A stretch of 64,000 nt of DNA, from NCBI GenBank assembly GCA_947259095.1, contig CAMYLA010000007.1:25601-89600 (forward strand), read 5' to 3'. Of the stretch, positions 25,299-33,428 are shown piece after piece. The translations under genes were made by a program, and so were the position numbers. Position 1 is the first letter of the stretch. Every line of letters starts with the position of its first letter. The notes under the pieces are model-generated. The model was not told the origin of the DNA. It saw only the letters and a program-made list of their open reading frames with translations, and made no database searches. The stretch comes from an uncultured Acidimicrobiaceae bacterium. GTDB lineage: Bacteria; Actinomycetota; Acidimicrobiia; Acidimicrobiales; SZUA-35.

Positions 25299-26486
25299 GT
25301 GAAAGTGAGAGGTTTTGTTGCGGTGGCACTGGTCGCCGCCGGGGCCGCGGTGGCCCAGGCCTTCGGGCGCTTCACCTACGGCGTGCTGCTGCCTGCGATT
25401 CGCGACGATCTCGGGATGTCCAACACGGTGGCGGGATCGATCGCAACGATCAACGTCGGGGCCTACCTGTTCGGCACCGTCGTCGTTGCGCTGGCCACCA
25501 GCCGTTATCGCCTGCTGGTGGTGATGCGGGTCGGGTTCCTGTTCTCGACGTCTGGCCTGATCCTGGCCGCCGTCGCCCCCGGGCCGGCGGCGCTCGGGGC
25601 CGCCATGTTCCTGGCCGGCTTCGGTGGGGCCTGCATCTGGATCCCGGCCCCGGTCATCGCCGCCGGCGCCCTGGCCCCCAGCCGGCGAGGGCTGGCGGTG
25701 GGGTTGATGGGCTCCGGGATCGGCCTGGGCATCGTCTTCTCCGGCCAGCTCAGCGGCTGGGTGCGAGCAACGCTGGGGGACGAATCGTGGCGGACCGTGT
25801 ATGTGGTGCAGGCGGCCATCGCCGTGGTGGTCCTGGTGGCGACCCTGGTCTTCATCGGCCACAGCCAGACTCGGCCCCGATCGGGGCGGGCCGGCCTGGC
25901 CGGGTTCTCGGTGCTGCGGCGGATGCGGGGGTGGTTGCCGTTGACGCTTGCCTACACCTCGTTCGGCTTCATGTACCTGCTGGTCCTGGCCTTCCTCACC
26001 ACCCGCCTGGAGGACGACAGCGGCTGGACCGGGTCCGAGGCGTCGTTGGCGTTCACCCTGCTGGGGTTCTCGGTGATCTTCGGCGGCCCGATCTTCATCT
26101 CGATGGCCAGGGTCATCGGGCCCCGGGCCAGCCTCACCCTGGCCTTTGTGCTGTGGAGTGTGCTGGTGCTCGTGGTCCTTCCCGGCTGGCTGGTCCCCGG
26201 TCTGGCCGCATCGGTGGCCCTGGGGCTGCTGTTCGGCGGCATCCCGGGCATGATCACGCTCTACGTCGTCGAGAACACGTCGATCGAGCAGTACGGGCCG
26301 AGCTTCGCCGCCGCAACCCTGGCCTTCGGGGTGGCCCAGATGCTGTCGCCCCAAGTCGGTGGGCTGATCGCCGATCTCAGCGGCTCGTTCGCCCCGGTGT
26401 TCGTGCTGTCGTCTGCGGTTGCGGTCACCGGGGCGTTTGCCGCGTTCCGGCTGCCAACCGGTGTTGCCGAGCCGCCGACCCTCTGA
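25299..26486 (+). CDS. MFS transporter (YbfB/YjiJ-like)
   Basis: About 395 residues, 12 predicted helices starting immediately (VAVALVAAGAAVAQAFGRFTYGVLLPAIRDDLGMS). FGRFxYGxxLP and MGSGIGLGIVFSGQL are typical of the YbfB/YjiJ branch of the major facilitator family. Substrate unknown. The track begins at TTG 25278, adding seven polar residues; GTG 25299 or 25305 fits the membrane start better. Divergent from the dehydratase gene, which could process its substrate (inference). Confidence 0.82.
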   Translation: MKVRGFVAVALVAAGAAVAQAFGRFTYGVLLPAIRDDLGMSNTVAGSIATINVGAYLFGTVVVALATSRYRLLVVMRVGFLFSTSGLILAAVAPGPAALGAAMFLAGFGGACIWIPAPVIAAGALAPSRRGLAVGLMGSGIGLGIVFSGQLSGWVRATLGDESWRTVYVVQAAIAVVVLVATLVFIGHSQTRPRSGRAGLAGFSVLRRMRGWLPLTLAYTSFGFMYLLVLAFLTTRLEDDSGWTGSEASLAFTLLGFSVIFGGPIFISMARVIGPRASLTLAFVLWSVLVLVVLPGWLVPGLAASVALGLLFGGIPGMITLYVVENTSIEQYGPSFAAATLAFGVAQMLSPQVGGLIADLSGSFAPVFVLSSAVAVTGAFAAFRLPTGVAEPPTL

Positions 26487-26502
26487 CGGCCCGCCCCAGC
26501 GG

Positions 26503-26526
26503 CTGAGGGCCCCGACCGGGACTCAG
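26503..26526. terminator. hairpin between convergent MFS and desaturase genes
   Basis: CTGAG (26503-26507) pairs with CTCAG (26522-26526) around a loop that itself can pair CCC/GGG. It spans most of the 36-base gap and just enters the desaturase stop. Confidence 0.35.
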
Positions 26527-27623
26527 CCCGAGCTGAGGGCTTTCCAGAGCGAGCGGTAGTTCGGCCACACGTACTCCCTGGTGACCCAACCCGAGTTCAC
26601 CAGCTCCCGGTGGAGCTTCGGCAGGTTCCAGCACGGCACCCCCATGTCGACATGGTGGGCCAGGTGCCAGCCGACCCGGTACGGCACCATCCAGAACCGG
26701 GCAAGCGGGCCCTGCTCGACGTGGTGGGTGGTTTTGCGCCGGTCCTTGGATCGGGTCATGCCGCCGTGCTCGGCGATGGCTCGCAGCCGGTTGGTGACCC
26801 GCCAGACAGTCATCCACGGAAGGAACCACAGCAGCAACCACAGCTCCGGGCGACCGAAGGCGGTGGCGATGGCCAGCAGCACCACCTGGAAGCCGAGGAT
26901 CCGGAGGGCCACCGAGCGGGTCCTGGCGTTCCGGGTGCCCCGGAGCAGGCCCTTGAGAATCTTCCAACCCGACTGGCCGGTGGCGTCGCGGACGAGCTTG
27001 CGCCGCATCGAAGCCTGGCTGATCGGGTAGCCGGTGTAGAGGGCGGTATCCGGTTCGGCCGGGCCCATCTCGTCCCGGTGATGGTTCATGTGGCCCCGGC
27101 GGTACAGCTCGAACGGCACCCAGGCGTGGTAGGACAGCAGCCACTTGCCGGTGAAGTCGTTCAGTTTCTTGTTGGAGAACAGGGTGCGGTGGACCGCCTC
27201 GTGGCCCAGGATGTTGAACTTGACGAGGGCCCGACCCATGAGGAAGAACGCCGCGATGTAGGCCAGGGGATTGGCCAGCCACACCGCCAGGACGAGGATG
27301 GCGATCGTTTCGACCCACACCCAGCCAACGGCCAACCCGGCCCGAAGGTTGGGGATTCGGCGCAGTTCGGCCCGGATCGCCGGCACCGGCTTGCCGTTTG
27401 CCAGCAGGCGATCCGTGGGCAAGACGTCGGTGGGGAGCGCCGAGTCTGGTGGCACCATGCCGCCGAGACCGGGATCGAGAATGAACTCGTCGGCCGCCGG
27501 CTCCGGTTGCACCGGCGATGCCCCCTGCCTGGCTGTGGCGCCCGGGTGCCGCCCCGGGCTGGTCGCCGCCAGGGGTTTGTTGTCCGGGGGGCTCGTCGGC
27601 CGCGGTTCTGTCGGAACTGCCAC
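26523..27623 (-). CDS. fatty acid desaturase family protein
   Basis: 366 residues. Three His boxes of membrane di-iron desaturases: GHEAVH (about residue 138), HMNHH (about 177) and HLAHHVD (about 318), with hydrophobic helices between. Residues 1-60 are a disordered Pro/Ala/Thr-rich extension. It would insert double bonds into, or hydroxylate, acyl lipids in the membrane. Starts at GTG 27623, 6 bases after TAGACT, without a ribosome site. Divergent from the small GIY-YIG-like gene. Confidence 0.84.
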   Translation of the reverse strand: MAVPTEPRPTSPPDNKPLAATSPGRHPGATARQGASPVQPEPAADEFILDPGLGGMVPPDSALPTDVLPTDRLLANGKPVPAIRAELRRIPNLRAGLAVGWVWVETIAILVLAVWLANPLAYIAAFFLMGRALVKFNILGHEAVHRTLFSNKKLNDFTGKWLLSYHAWVPFELYRRGHMNHHRDEMGPAEPDTALYTGYPISQASMRRKLVRDATGQSGWKILKGLLRGTRNARTRSVALRILGFQVVLLAIATAFGRPELWLLLWFLPWMTVWRVTNRLRAIAEHGGMTRSKDRRKTTHHVEQGPLARFWMVPYRVGWHLAHHVDMGVPCWNLPKLHRELVNSGWVTREYVWPNYRSLWKALSSG

Positions 27624-27629
27624 GACACC

Positions 27630-27635
27630 AGTCTA
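27630..27635 (-). promoter_or_regulatory. -10 box, leaderless desaturase gene
   Basis: Minus-strand TAGACT ends 6 bases before GTG 27623, the same box and spacing as the DUF389 gene. Confidence 0.5.
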
Positions 27636-27719
27636 GCGACATGGCCCTACGCCCTCGATTCGGCCCCCGTCCGTCGCCCGCTGGGGTGGGCGGGATTTCG
27701 GCCCCGGGGCCGGGTTCGG

Positions 27720-27725
27720 TAGCCT
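27720..27725 (+). promoter_or_regulatory. -10 box, leaderless small gene
   Basis: TAGCCT followed by 7 bases and ATG 27733. TTCGGC lies about 18 bases upstream as a possible -35. Confidence 0.45.
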
Positions 27726-27732
27726 GGCGGCG

Positions 27733-28077
27733 ATGACCGGATTGGCGATGACGAAACCGTGGCGGCCGTTGACCGTGGCCGACGTCGCCGCAGTACCGGG
27801 CCAGCTCGGTGTGTTCGAGCTGGCGGGCGATGACCACACGGTACTGCGGATCGGCTATGCCGGTGGGCGGGAACCGTTCGGCCTTCGCAGCGCTCTGGAG
27901 CGGGCGCTGGAAGGCGGTCCGTCGGCCGGGGGGCCGAGCCTGTTCCGTTTCGAACTGACCCACGGTTACCTGACCCGGTGGGAGGAGCTGTTGATGGTCC
28001 ATCGGGCCAGGCACGGCACCCTGCCTCCCGGCAACGCCGATCATCCCCACGCCCTCGGCCGCCTCAGCCTGCCCTAG
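27733..28077 (+). CDS. small conserved protein, GIY-YIG-like fold suspected
   Basis: 114 residues. VPGQLGVFELAGDDHTVLRIGYAGGREPFGLRSALERALE resembles the beta-hairpin and helix of GIY-YIG modules (G-V-F/Y-E-L, I-G-x-A, G-L-R), but the catalytic Arg/Glu set of a nuclease is not evident. C-terminal LTRWEELLMVHRARHG. It sits directly upstream of the acyl-CoA dehydrogenase with a 70-base gap. Function not recognised. Confidence 0.6.
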   Translation: MTGLAMTKPWRPLTVADVAAVPGQLGVFELAGDDHTVLRIGYAGGREPFGLRSALERALEGGPSAGGPSLFRFELTHGYLTRWEELLMVHRARHGTLPPGNADHPHALGRLSLP

Positions 28078-28135
28078 CCCGCACGAGCCCGGCGGGGCAT
28101 GCCCGACAGCTTGGACGCCCCGGTGTCGGAGCCAG

Positions 28136-28141
28136 TAGAAA
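28136..28141 (+). promoter_or_regulatory. possible -10 box, acyl-CoA dehydrogenase operon
   Basis: TAGAAA 6 bases before ATG 28148. The sixth base departs from TANNNT, so this is weaker than the others. Confidence 0.3.
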
Positions 28142-28147
28142 CTAGTG

Positions 28148-29314
28148 ATGGACTTCACGCTCTCCGACGAGCAGCAGTTGATCGTCGACACCGTCCGCCG
28201 CTTCGTTCAGACCGAGATCGCGCCACTGGAAGCCGACCTCGATCCAGACGCAGGCGCCCTCGACCCGGCAGACCAGGACCGGCTGGTGGCCAAGACCAAG
28301 GAGATGGGCTTCTACGGGTTGGACATTCCGGCCGAGTTCGGCGGCCCCGGCCTCGACGTCACCACCAGGGCGCTGATGGCGATCGAGATGAGTCAGCACC
28401 GGGCCGGGCTGTACAACCCGTGCTACGGCACCTTCGGTGGTGCCGGCCTGGCCCAGCTCTACGAGGCCACCGAGGAGCAGAAGGACAAGTACCTGTACCC
28501 GGCGTTGCGGGGGGAGAAGCGGGGCTGCTTTGCCCTGACCGAGCCGTCGGGGGGCAGCGATCCGGCCCGGGCCATCCAGACCCGGGCCCACGCCGACGGG
28601 GAGCAGTGGGTGATCAACGGCTCCAAGCTGTACATCTCCGGGGCCGACAAGGCCGACTTCGCCCTGGTGTTCGCCAGGACGTCCGACGATCCCGGTCGCA
28701 ACGGTGTCACCGCCTTCATCGTCGACACCGACACCCCCGGTTTCAACGTCCGCCGGGTGGTCCACACCCTTCGATCAACCCACTACGCAACCGAGATCGA
28801 CTTCGACGAGATGCGGGTCGACAAGACCCAGATCCTGGGCGAGCTCAACCGGGGCTTCGCCATCGCAAACGATCGCCTGTCCCGGCAGCGCATCCCCTAT
28901 GCCGCCGGTTGCCTCGGGGTGGCCATCAAGGCCCAGGAGATGGCGATCGACTGGGCCAAGAGCCGGGAGACCTTCGGGGGACCGCTGGCCGAGAAGCAGG
29001 CCATCCAGTGGATGATCGTCGACAACGAGATCGACATCCGCCACGCCCGGTACTGCATATTGGAGGCGGCCCAGAAGGCCGACCGCAACGAGCGTTTCCG
29101 GACCGAGGCCGCCATGGCGAAGCTGGTGGCCAGCGAGGGGTCCGGCCGGGTCGTTGACCGGGCCATGCAGATCCACGGCGGGCTGGGGATGACAAAGGAC
29201 CTGCCGTTGGAACGGTGGTACCGGGAGCTGCGGATCCGCCGGGTCGGTGAAGGCCCAAGTGAGGTCCAGCGGCTGATCATGGCCAGGGAGATCCTCGGCG
29301 GCAGCTTCAAATGA
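28148..29314 (+). CDS. acyl-CoA dehydrogenase
   Basis: 388 residues, the usual ACAD length. Signatures: FALTEPSGGSDPARAIQTRA (flavin and substrate loop), YAAGCLGVAIKAQEMAIDWAKSRETFGGPLAEKQAIQWMIVDNEIDI, and QIHGGLGMTKDLPLERWYRELRIRRVGEGPSEVQRLIMAREIL at the C-terminus. Catalyses FAD-dependent alpha,beta-desaturation of an acyl-CoA. Its TGA overlaps the ATG of the CoA-transferase (ATGA), so the pair likely activates an acid as CoA ester and then oxidises it. Confidence 0.92.
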   Translation: MDFTLSDEQQLIVDTVRRFVQTEIAPLEADLDPDAGALDPADQDRLVAKTKEMGFYGLDIPAEFGGPGLDVTTRALMAIEMSQHRAGLYNPCYGTFGGAGLAQLYEATEEQKDKYLYPALRGEKRGCFALTEPSGGSDPARAIQTRAHADGEQWVINGSKLYISGADKADFALVFARTSDDPGRNGVTAFIVDTDTPGFNVRRVVHTLRSTHYATEIDFDEMRVDKTQILGELNRGFAIANDRLSRQRIPYAAGCLGVAIKAQEMAIDWAKSRETFGGPLAEKQAIQWMIVDNEIDIRHARYCILEAAQKADRNERFRTEAAMAKLVASEGSGRVVDRAMQIHGGLGMTKDLPLERWYRELRIRRVGEGPSEVQRLIMAREILGGSFK

Positions 29315-30612
29315 CGTCTGGCGAAACTCGTCGGAACCCGAAGGGTTCCCGGGGCGATGTTTCGCCGTCTGGCGAAACTCGTCGGAACCCGAAGGGTTCC
29401 CGCCCCCTGCCGCTGGCCGGGATCACCGTGCTCGACCTGGGCCACATCTACCAGGGGCCATACGCCGGGTTCCTGCTCGCCACCGGCGGGGCCAGGGTCA
29501 TCAAGGTGGAGCCACTCAGCGGTGAGGGGCTGCGGGCCCGGGGGGCCAACATGGCCTTCGCCATGCTCAACTCCTGCAAGGAGTCGGTCACCATCGACCT
29601 CAAACATCCCGACGGGCTCGACGTGTTCCGCAAGCTGGCGGCCGAGGTCGATGTGGTCGTCTGCAACTTCGCCCCCGGGGTCCCCGAGCGGCTCGGCATC
29701 GGCTACGAACAGCTGGCCGAGATCAACCCCGGCCTGGTCTACGCCCACGGTTCCGGCTTCGGGGTCCGGGAGAACGACGGCTCCCTGGTCGAGACGTCGG
29801 TCCCGGCCATGGACATCACCATCCAGGCCCATGCCGGGCACATGGAGATCACCGGTTTCCCGGATCAGCCACCGGTGAAGTCGGGGGCGGCCAACATCGA
29901 CTTCCTGGGCGGCACCCACCTCTACGGGGCCATCACCACCGCCCTGTTCGAGCGGGAGCGGACCGGGCTGGGGCGGTCGTTGGAGATCCGGATGGCCGAT
30001 GCGGCCTACTTCCCGCTCACCACCGCCCTCGGGCCATGGCACACCACCGGCCATGTCAGCCGTCAGGGCAACCGTCATCCCGGCCTGGGGCTGGCGCCGT
30101 ACAACGTCTACCGCTGCGCCGACGGCTATGTGGCCCTGATCGCGGCCAGCAACCGCCACTGGCGTTCGGTGCTGGCGGTGGTCGGCCGACCGGACCTGCT
30201 CAACGACGACCGGCTCAAGGACTTCGGCGATCGGGCCAAACACATCGACGAGATCGACGACATCGTCGAGTCGTGGTCATCGTCGCGACCAAAGGCCGAG
30301 GTGGCGGCAGCGTTGCAGCAGGCCCATGTCCCGGCTGCTGCGGTCCGGGTCATCGACGAGGTGGTCAACGATCCGGTCCGTTTCCAGCAGGGGTCGATGC
30401 AGTGGGTCGACCACCCGGAGCTCGGTCGGTTGCCGCTGCCGAACAGCCCCATCCGCTGGCACGACTCGCCGCTGATCGAACTCGATCCGAGCCCGGCCCT
30501 TGGGGCCGACAACCGGACCATCCTGGCCGAACTGGCCGGCGTCGACGATGCCGGACTCGACGCACTGACGGCGGCCGGCGTCATCGGTCCGCCCCCGACG
30601 GTCGCCGGCTGA
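29311..30612 (+). CDS. CaiB/BaiF family III CoA-transferase with repeat-derived N-terminus
   Basis: 433 residues. After about 30 odd residues the family begins: LPLAGITVLDLGHIYQGPYAGFLLATGGARVIKVEPLSGEGLRARG, SCKESVTIDLKHPDG, VCNFAPGVPERLGIGYEQL, and DAAYFPLTTAL. The first residues read SGETRRNPKGSR twice and are coded by a palindromic repeat inserted just after the ATG. No alternative start exists between the repeat and the conserved LAGITVLDLG, so the ATG coupled to the upstream stop is kept. Substrate unknown; it is coupled to an acyl-CoA dehydrogenase. Confidence 0.88.
   Translation: MTSGETRRNPKGSRGDVSPSGETRRNPKGSRPLPLAGITVLDLGHIYQGPYAGFLLATGGARVIKVEPLSGEGLRARGANMAFAMLNSCKESVTIDLKHPDGLDVFRKLAAEVDVVVCNFAPGVPERLGIGYEQLAEINPGLVYAHGSGFGVRENDGSLVETSVPAMDITIQAHAGHMEITGFPDQPPVKSGAANIDFLGGTHLYGAITTALFERERTGLGRSLEIRMADAAYFPLTTALGPWHTTGHVSRQGNRHPGLGLAPYNVYRCADGYVALIAASNRHWRSVLAVVGRPDLLNDDRLKDFGDRAKHIDEIDDIVESWSSSRPKAEVAAALQQAHVPAAAVRVIDEVVNDPVRFQQGSMQWVDHPELGRLPLPNSPIRWHDSPLIELDPSPALGADNRTILAELAGVDDAGLDALTAAGVIGPPPTVAG
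29315..29402 (+). repeat. two copies of a 37-bp palindromic (REP-like) element
   Basis: Copies at 29315-29351 and 29366-29402 are identical and 51 bases apart (17 codons, frame kept). Each contains the inverted repeat GGAACCC-GAA-GGGTTCC, and GGCGAAAC / GTTTCGCC flanks the first. They form the N-terminal 30 residues of the CoA-transferase. The antisense peptide reads GTLRVPTSFARR twice. Confidence 0.85.
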
Positions 30613-30618
30613 GGGCGC

Positions 30619-30638
30619 CTGCCCGGCCGACCGGGCAG
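30619..30638. terminator. bidirectional terminator hairpin
   Basis: Perfect 8-bp stem CTGCCCGG / CCGGGCAG with loop CCGA, 6 bases after the CoA-transferase stop and before the convergent DUF2807 stop. No T run. Confidence 0.6.
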
Positions 30639-30664
30639 CCTCACCGGGGCCGAGCCGATCGATC

Positions 30665-31432
30665 TCAGCTCCGTTCGATGCTGGCGCCGCCGCTGGTGTC
30701 CACCGAGGCGTCGACCCCGTCGGGAACCGAGAGCACCGAACCTCCGCTCAGCTCACCCTCGACCCGGTCCAGCGGTCCGAATTCGACCCTCGACCCGCCG
30801 CTCAGATCGACCTCGGCGGTTCCGAGCTCGGCCTCGGTCAGGTCCGCCGACGCCGCGCCGCTGAGGTCGAGCGTCGCCTGGTCGACCGAGCCGAGGACTC
30901 GCAGGTCGGAGGCGCCGCTGCCGTCGAAGGTCAGCTGAGCGATCGTCCCCTCGAGGTCGGTCCCGGCCGCACCGGAGGTGTCCACCGACAAGCGATCGAC
31001 GTCGAGCCCCTCGACCGACACCTGCGCCGCGCCGGAGGCGTCGAGCCGGCTGAGGCTGGGCATGGTCACGACCGCGGTCGGCGAGACCTCCGGGGTTCGC
31101 CGGCCCCGATCCCAGCCGATCTTCAGCCGATCACCGTCGATGCCGACGTCGAGATCGTCGACCAGGTTGTCGTCAACGGTGACCTCGACCGTTGCCGGGC
31201 CGTCGCCGACGATCACCTCGACATCGAAGCCGTCTGAGACATCGAGCTCGTCGAACGACTCGACATCGAAGCTCACGGTTCGGGTCACCCCCGAACCTTC
31301 CTCGCCGATCGAGAAATCGGCGTTGCAGGCGGTGGCCCCGAAGGCGGCGATCGCAGCCAGGCCGAGCATGGCATGGTTCCTGTTCATGGATTCCCTGTTC
31401 GTGGATTGCCTGTTCGTGGATTGCTTGTTCAT
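30665..31432 (-). CDS. DUF2807 (head GIN domain) lipoprotein
   Basis: About 255 residues. Signal peptide with lipobox ATAC (AMLGLAAIAAFGATAC), then TRTVSFDVESFDELDVSDGFDVEVIVGDGPATVEVTVDDNL and a repetitive right-handed beta-solenoid (LDASGAAQVSVEGLDVDRLSVDTSGAAGTDLEG, LDLSGAASADLTEAELGTAEVDLSGGS) typical of putative auto-transporter adhesin head GIN domains. Surface lipoprotein of unknown function. Start is ambiguous: ATG 31432 or ATG 31387. A 15-bp tandem repeat multiplies QSTNR/ESMNR units and one extra ATG; AGGGAA precedes the inner ATG. Confidence 0.78.
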   Translation of the reverse strand: MNKQSTNRQSTNRESMNRNHAMLGLAAIAAFGATACNADFSIGEEGSGVTRTVSFDVESFDELDVSDGFDVEVIVGDGPATVEVTVDDNLVDDLDVGIDGDRLKIGWDRGRRTPEVSPTAVVTMPSLSRLDASGAAQVSVEGLDVDRLSVDTSGAAGTDLEGTIAQLTFDGSGASDLRVLGSVDQATLDLSGAASADLTEAELGTAEVDLSGGSRVEFGPLDRVEGELSGGSVLSVPDGVDASVDTSGGASIERS

Positions 31433-31440
31433 GGATTGAT
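31381..31440 (-). repeat. 4 x 15-bp tandem repeat at DUF2807 start
   Basis: Four near-identical 15-mers (TGTTCGTGGATTGCC type on the plus strand). In the gene they code for MNKQSTNRQSTNRESMNR and hold two in-frame ATG codons, so copy number would change the N-terminus without shifting frame. Confidence 0.85.
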
Positions 31441-31521
31441 TGTGGTCCGATCGTCGGCCACGGCCCATCGGGAATGCCCCTGATCCGGCCCTGAGAAGCC
31501 GTCCTGGTCCCGGGGGTCTGC

Positions 31522-31527
31522 TAAAAA
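31522..31527 (+). promoter_or_regulatory. possible -10 box, gluconolactonase gene
   Basis: TAAAAA 6 bases before ATG 31534 in an AT-rich spot. The last base is not T. No Shine-Dalgarno. Confidence 0.3.
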
Positions 31528-31533
31528 ACGGCC

Positions 31534-32466
31534 ATGGCTCTCGACCCGGCAATCGAACCACTGGACAAACGATTCCACCGCCTGGTGATACACAACGCCC
31601 ACATCGACCAGCTGTGGACGGGCGCCCGCTGGACCGAGGGCCCGGTCTACGTCCCGGCCGGCCGGTACCTGGTGTTCTCCGACATCCCGAACGACCGGAC
31701 CCTGCGTTACGACGAGCTGTCGGGCCAGGTCCACACCTTCGAGCAACCGGCCCGAAACCAGAACGGCCACTGCCTCGACCTCGAGGGTCGGATCGTCAGC
31801 TGCGAACATCGGGGCCGGGCCGTCAGCCGCATTGCGCACGACGGCCACCGGGAGGTCCTGGCCGACTCGTTTCAGGGCAAGCGGCTCAACTCCCCGAACG
31901 ACGTCGTTGTCCGCTCCGACGGGAGCGTCTGGTTCACCGACCCGACCTACGGCATCGACAGCGAGTACGAGGGCGACGCCGCCGAATCCGAACTGGACGG
32001 CTGCCACGTCTACCGGATCGATCCCGGCGATCGTTCGGTCACCGCAGTGGTGACCGACATGGTCAGGCCGAACGGGCTGGCGTTCTCCCCGGACGAGTCG
32101 ATCCTCTACGTCGCCGACACCGGGATCTCCCACGTCGGCCGGAAGTGCCCTCCCGACATTCGGGCCTACCGGCTGGCGGCCGACGGGCGAACCGTGAACG
32201 GCGAGCCCCAGACCTTCGCCACCTGCGACCAGGGGGTGTTCGACGGGTTCCGGGTCGATCGGGCAGGCAACATCTGGAGCTCGGCCGGCGACGGGGTGCA
32301 CTGCTTCCACCCCGACGGCACCCTGCTCGGCAAGATCCACCTGCCAGAGGTGGTGGCCAACGTGGAGTTCGGCGGACCCAAGCGCAACCGGCTCTACATC
32401 TGTGGCACCACAAGCCTGTACGCCATGTATCTCAACGCCCAGGGGGCGGGGCCGGCGCTGGTCTGA
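31534..32466 (+). CDS. SMP-30/gluconolactonase family lactonase
   Basis: 310 residues, six-bladed beta-propeller lactonase family. WTEGPVYVPAGRYLVFSDIPNDRTLRYD (metal-ligand Glu in EGP), HCLDLEGRIVSCEHRGRAVSRI, LNSPNDVVVRSDGSVWFTDPTYGI (Asn metal ligand), RPNGLAFSPDESILYVADTG (second Asn) and DGFRVDRAGNIWSSAGDGV (Asp) give the complete metal site. Hydrolyses sugar lactones such as glucono-1,5-lactone. No signal peptide. Its 3' end lies inside a 33-bp tandem duplication. Confidence 0.88.
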   Translation: MALDPAIEPLDKRFHRLVIHNAHIDQLWTGARWTEGPVYVPAGRYLVFSDIPNDRTLRYDELSGQVHTFEQPARNQNGHCLDLEGRIVSCEHRGRAVSRIAHDGHREVLADSFQGKRLNSPNDVVVRSDGSVWFTDPTYGIDSEYEGDAAESELDGCHVYRIDPGDRSVTAVVTDMVRPNGLAFSPDESILYVADTGISHVGRKCPPDIRAYRLAADGRTVNGEPQTFATCDQGVFDGFRVDRAGNIWSSAGDGVHCFHPDGTLLGKIHLPEVVANVEFGGPKRNRLYICGTTSLYAMYLNAQGAGPALV

Positions 32467-32516
32467 TGCTGGTCTGATGCGGTGCCGGCGCTGGTCTGAT
32501 GCGGGTCTGATGCGGT
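32451..32516 (+). repeat. 33-bp tandem duplication across gluconolactonase stop
   Basis: 32451-32483 and 32484-32516 are identical except one base (T to G at the 20th position). The first copy contains the last codons and TGA of the gene; the second is noncoding. Confidence 0.85.
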
Positions 32517-32603
32517 GCGAATTTGAAGGCAGCCGACCGGTGGAGCAGGATCTACTCTGCCGACCAACCGGGCCGCCCCCGGGGCCGATCAAGGGAGCCC
32601 ACC

Positions 32604-33428
32604 ATGACACGTACCATCGAAACCGGATCGCAGCACCTCACCGCCGTGATCGACGACGGGGTCGCCGTCATCACCATGGACCGGCCGGAGCGCCGCAACG
32701 CCATGACCGGTGACATGCTGTCGGGGCTGGCCATCGCCCTGGCCGACGTGGAAACCGCCGACGACGTACGCTGCGTGGTGTTGACCGGGGCCGGCGGGGC
32801 GTTCTGCGCCGGTGGCGACGTGAAGGGCTTCGCCGAGGGTGACGGCGCCGGCGGCGGTGGCAGCTCCTGGGACGCCGGCGTCCACGAACAGCGGATCAGC
32901 CACCACAAGACCTCGGGCGTGCTCTACAACATGCCAAAGCCCACCCTCGCCGCCCTGCCCGGTCCGGCGGCCGGGGCGGGACTGTCGCTGGCACTGGCCT
33001 GCGATATGCGGATCGCCATCGACTCCGCCATCATCACCACCGCCTTCGCCAGGGTCGGCCTGGCCGGCGACTACGGCGGGACCTGGTTCCTGACCCAGCT
33101 GGTGGGTCCGGCCAAGGCCAAGGAGCTCTACTTCCTCCCCGAGCGGATGGACATGGCCACCGCCCTCGGTCTGGGAATCGTCAACCGGGTGGTCCCGGCC
33201 GAGGACTACGAGTCGTCGTGGCGGGACGTGGCGGCCCGGTTGGCGGCCGGCCCACCCATCGCCTACCGGTACATGAAGGAGAACATCAACCGCTCCGTCA
33301 CCGGTGAGCTCTCGACCACCCTCGATCTCGAGTCGACCCACCACCGCCACACCGGCACCACCGCCGATCACAAGGAGGCGTCGAAGGCCTTCGTCGACAA
33401 GCGGGAACCGGTGTTCGAGGGCCACTGA
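32604..33428 (+). CDS. enoyl-CoA hydratase/isomerase family protein
   Basis: 274 residues, crotonase fold. VAVITMDRPERRNAMTGDML, VVLTGAGGAFCAGGDVKGFAEG (oxyanion hole 1), LAALPGPAAGAGLSLALACDMRIA (oxyanion hole 2), and ITTAFARVGLAGDYGGTWFLTQLVG. Position of the catalytic acids suggests a hydratase or related activity on an acyl-CoA; the exact substrate is unknown. ATG 32604 follows AAGGGAG, and a TACTCT box at 32553 may be its -10. Stop touches the convergent acyl-CoA ligase stop. Confidence 0.9.
   Translation: MTRTIETGSQHLTAVIDDGVAVITMDRPERRNAMTGDMLSGLAIALADVETADDVRCVVLTGAGGAFCAGGDVKGFAEGDGAGGGGSSWDAGVHEQRISHHKTSGVLYNMPKPTLAALPGPAAGAGLSLALACDMRIAIDSAIITTAFARVGLAGDYGGTWFLTQLVGPAKAKELYFLPERMDMATALGLGIVNRVVPAEDYESSWRDVAARLAAGPPIAYRYMKENINRSVTGELSTTLDLESTHHRHTGTTADHKEASKAFVDKREPVFEGH

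Noticed and set aside
24786-28191. Long minus-strand ORFs 24786..26354 and 26425..28191
   Set aside because: Shadows of the dehydratase, MFS and desaturase genes; no coherent domains.
28897-30243. Minus-strand ORF containing GTLRVPTSFARR twice
   Set aside because: It is the antisense reading of the palindromic repeat and flanking genes, not a gene.
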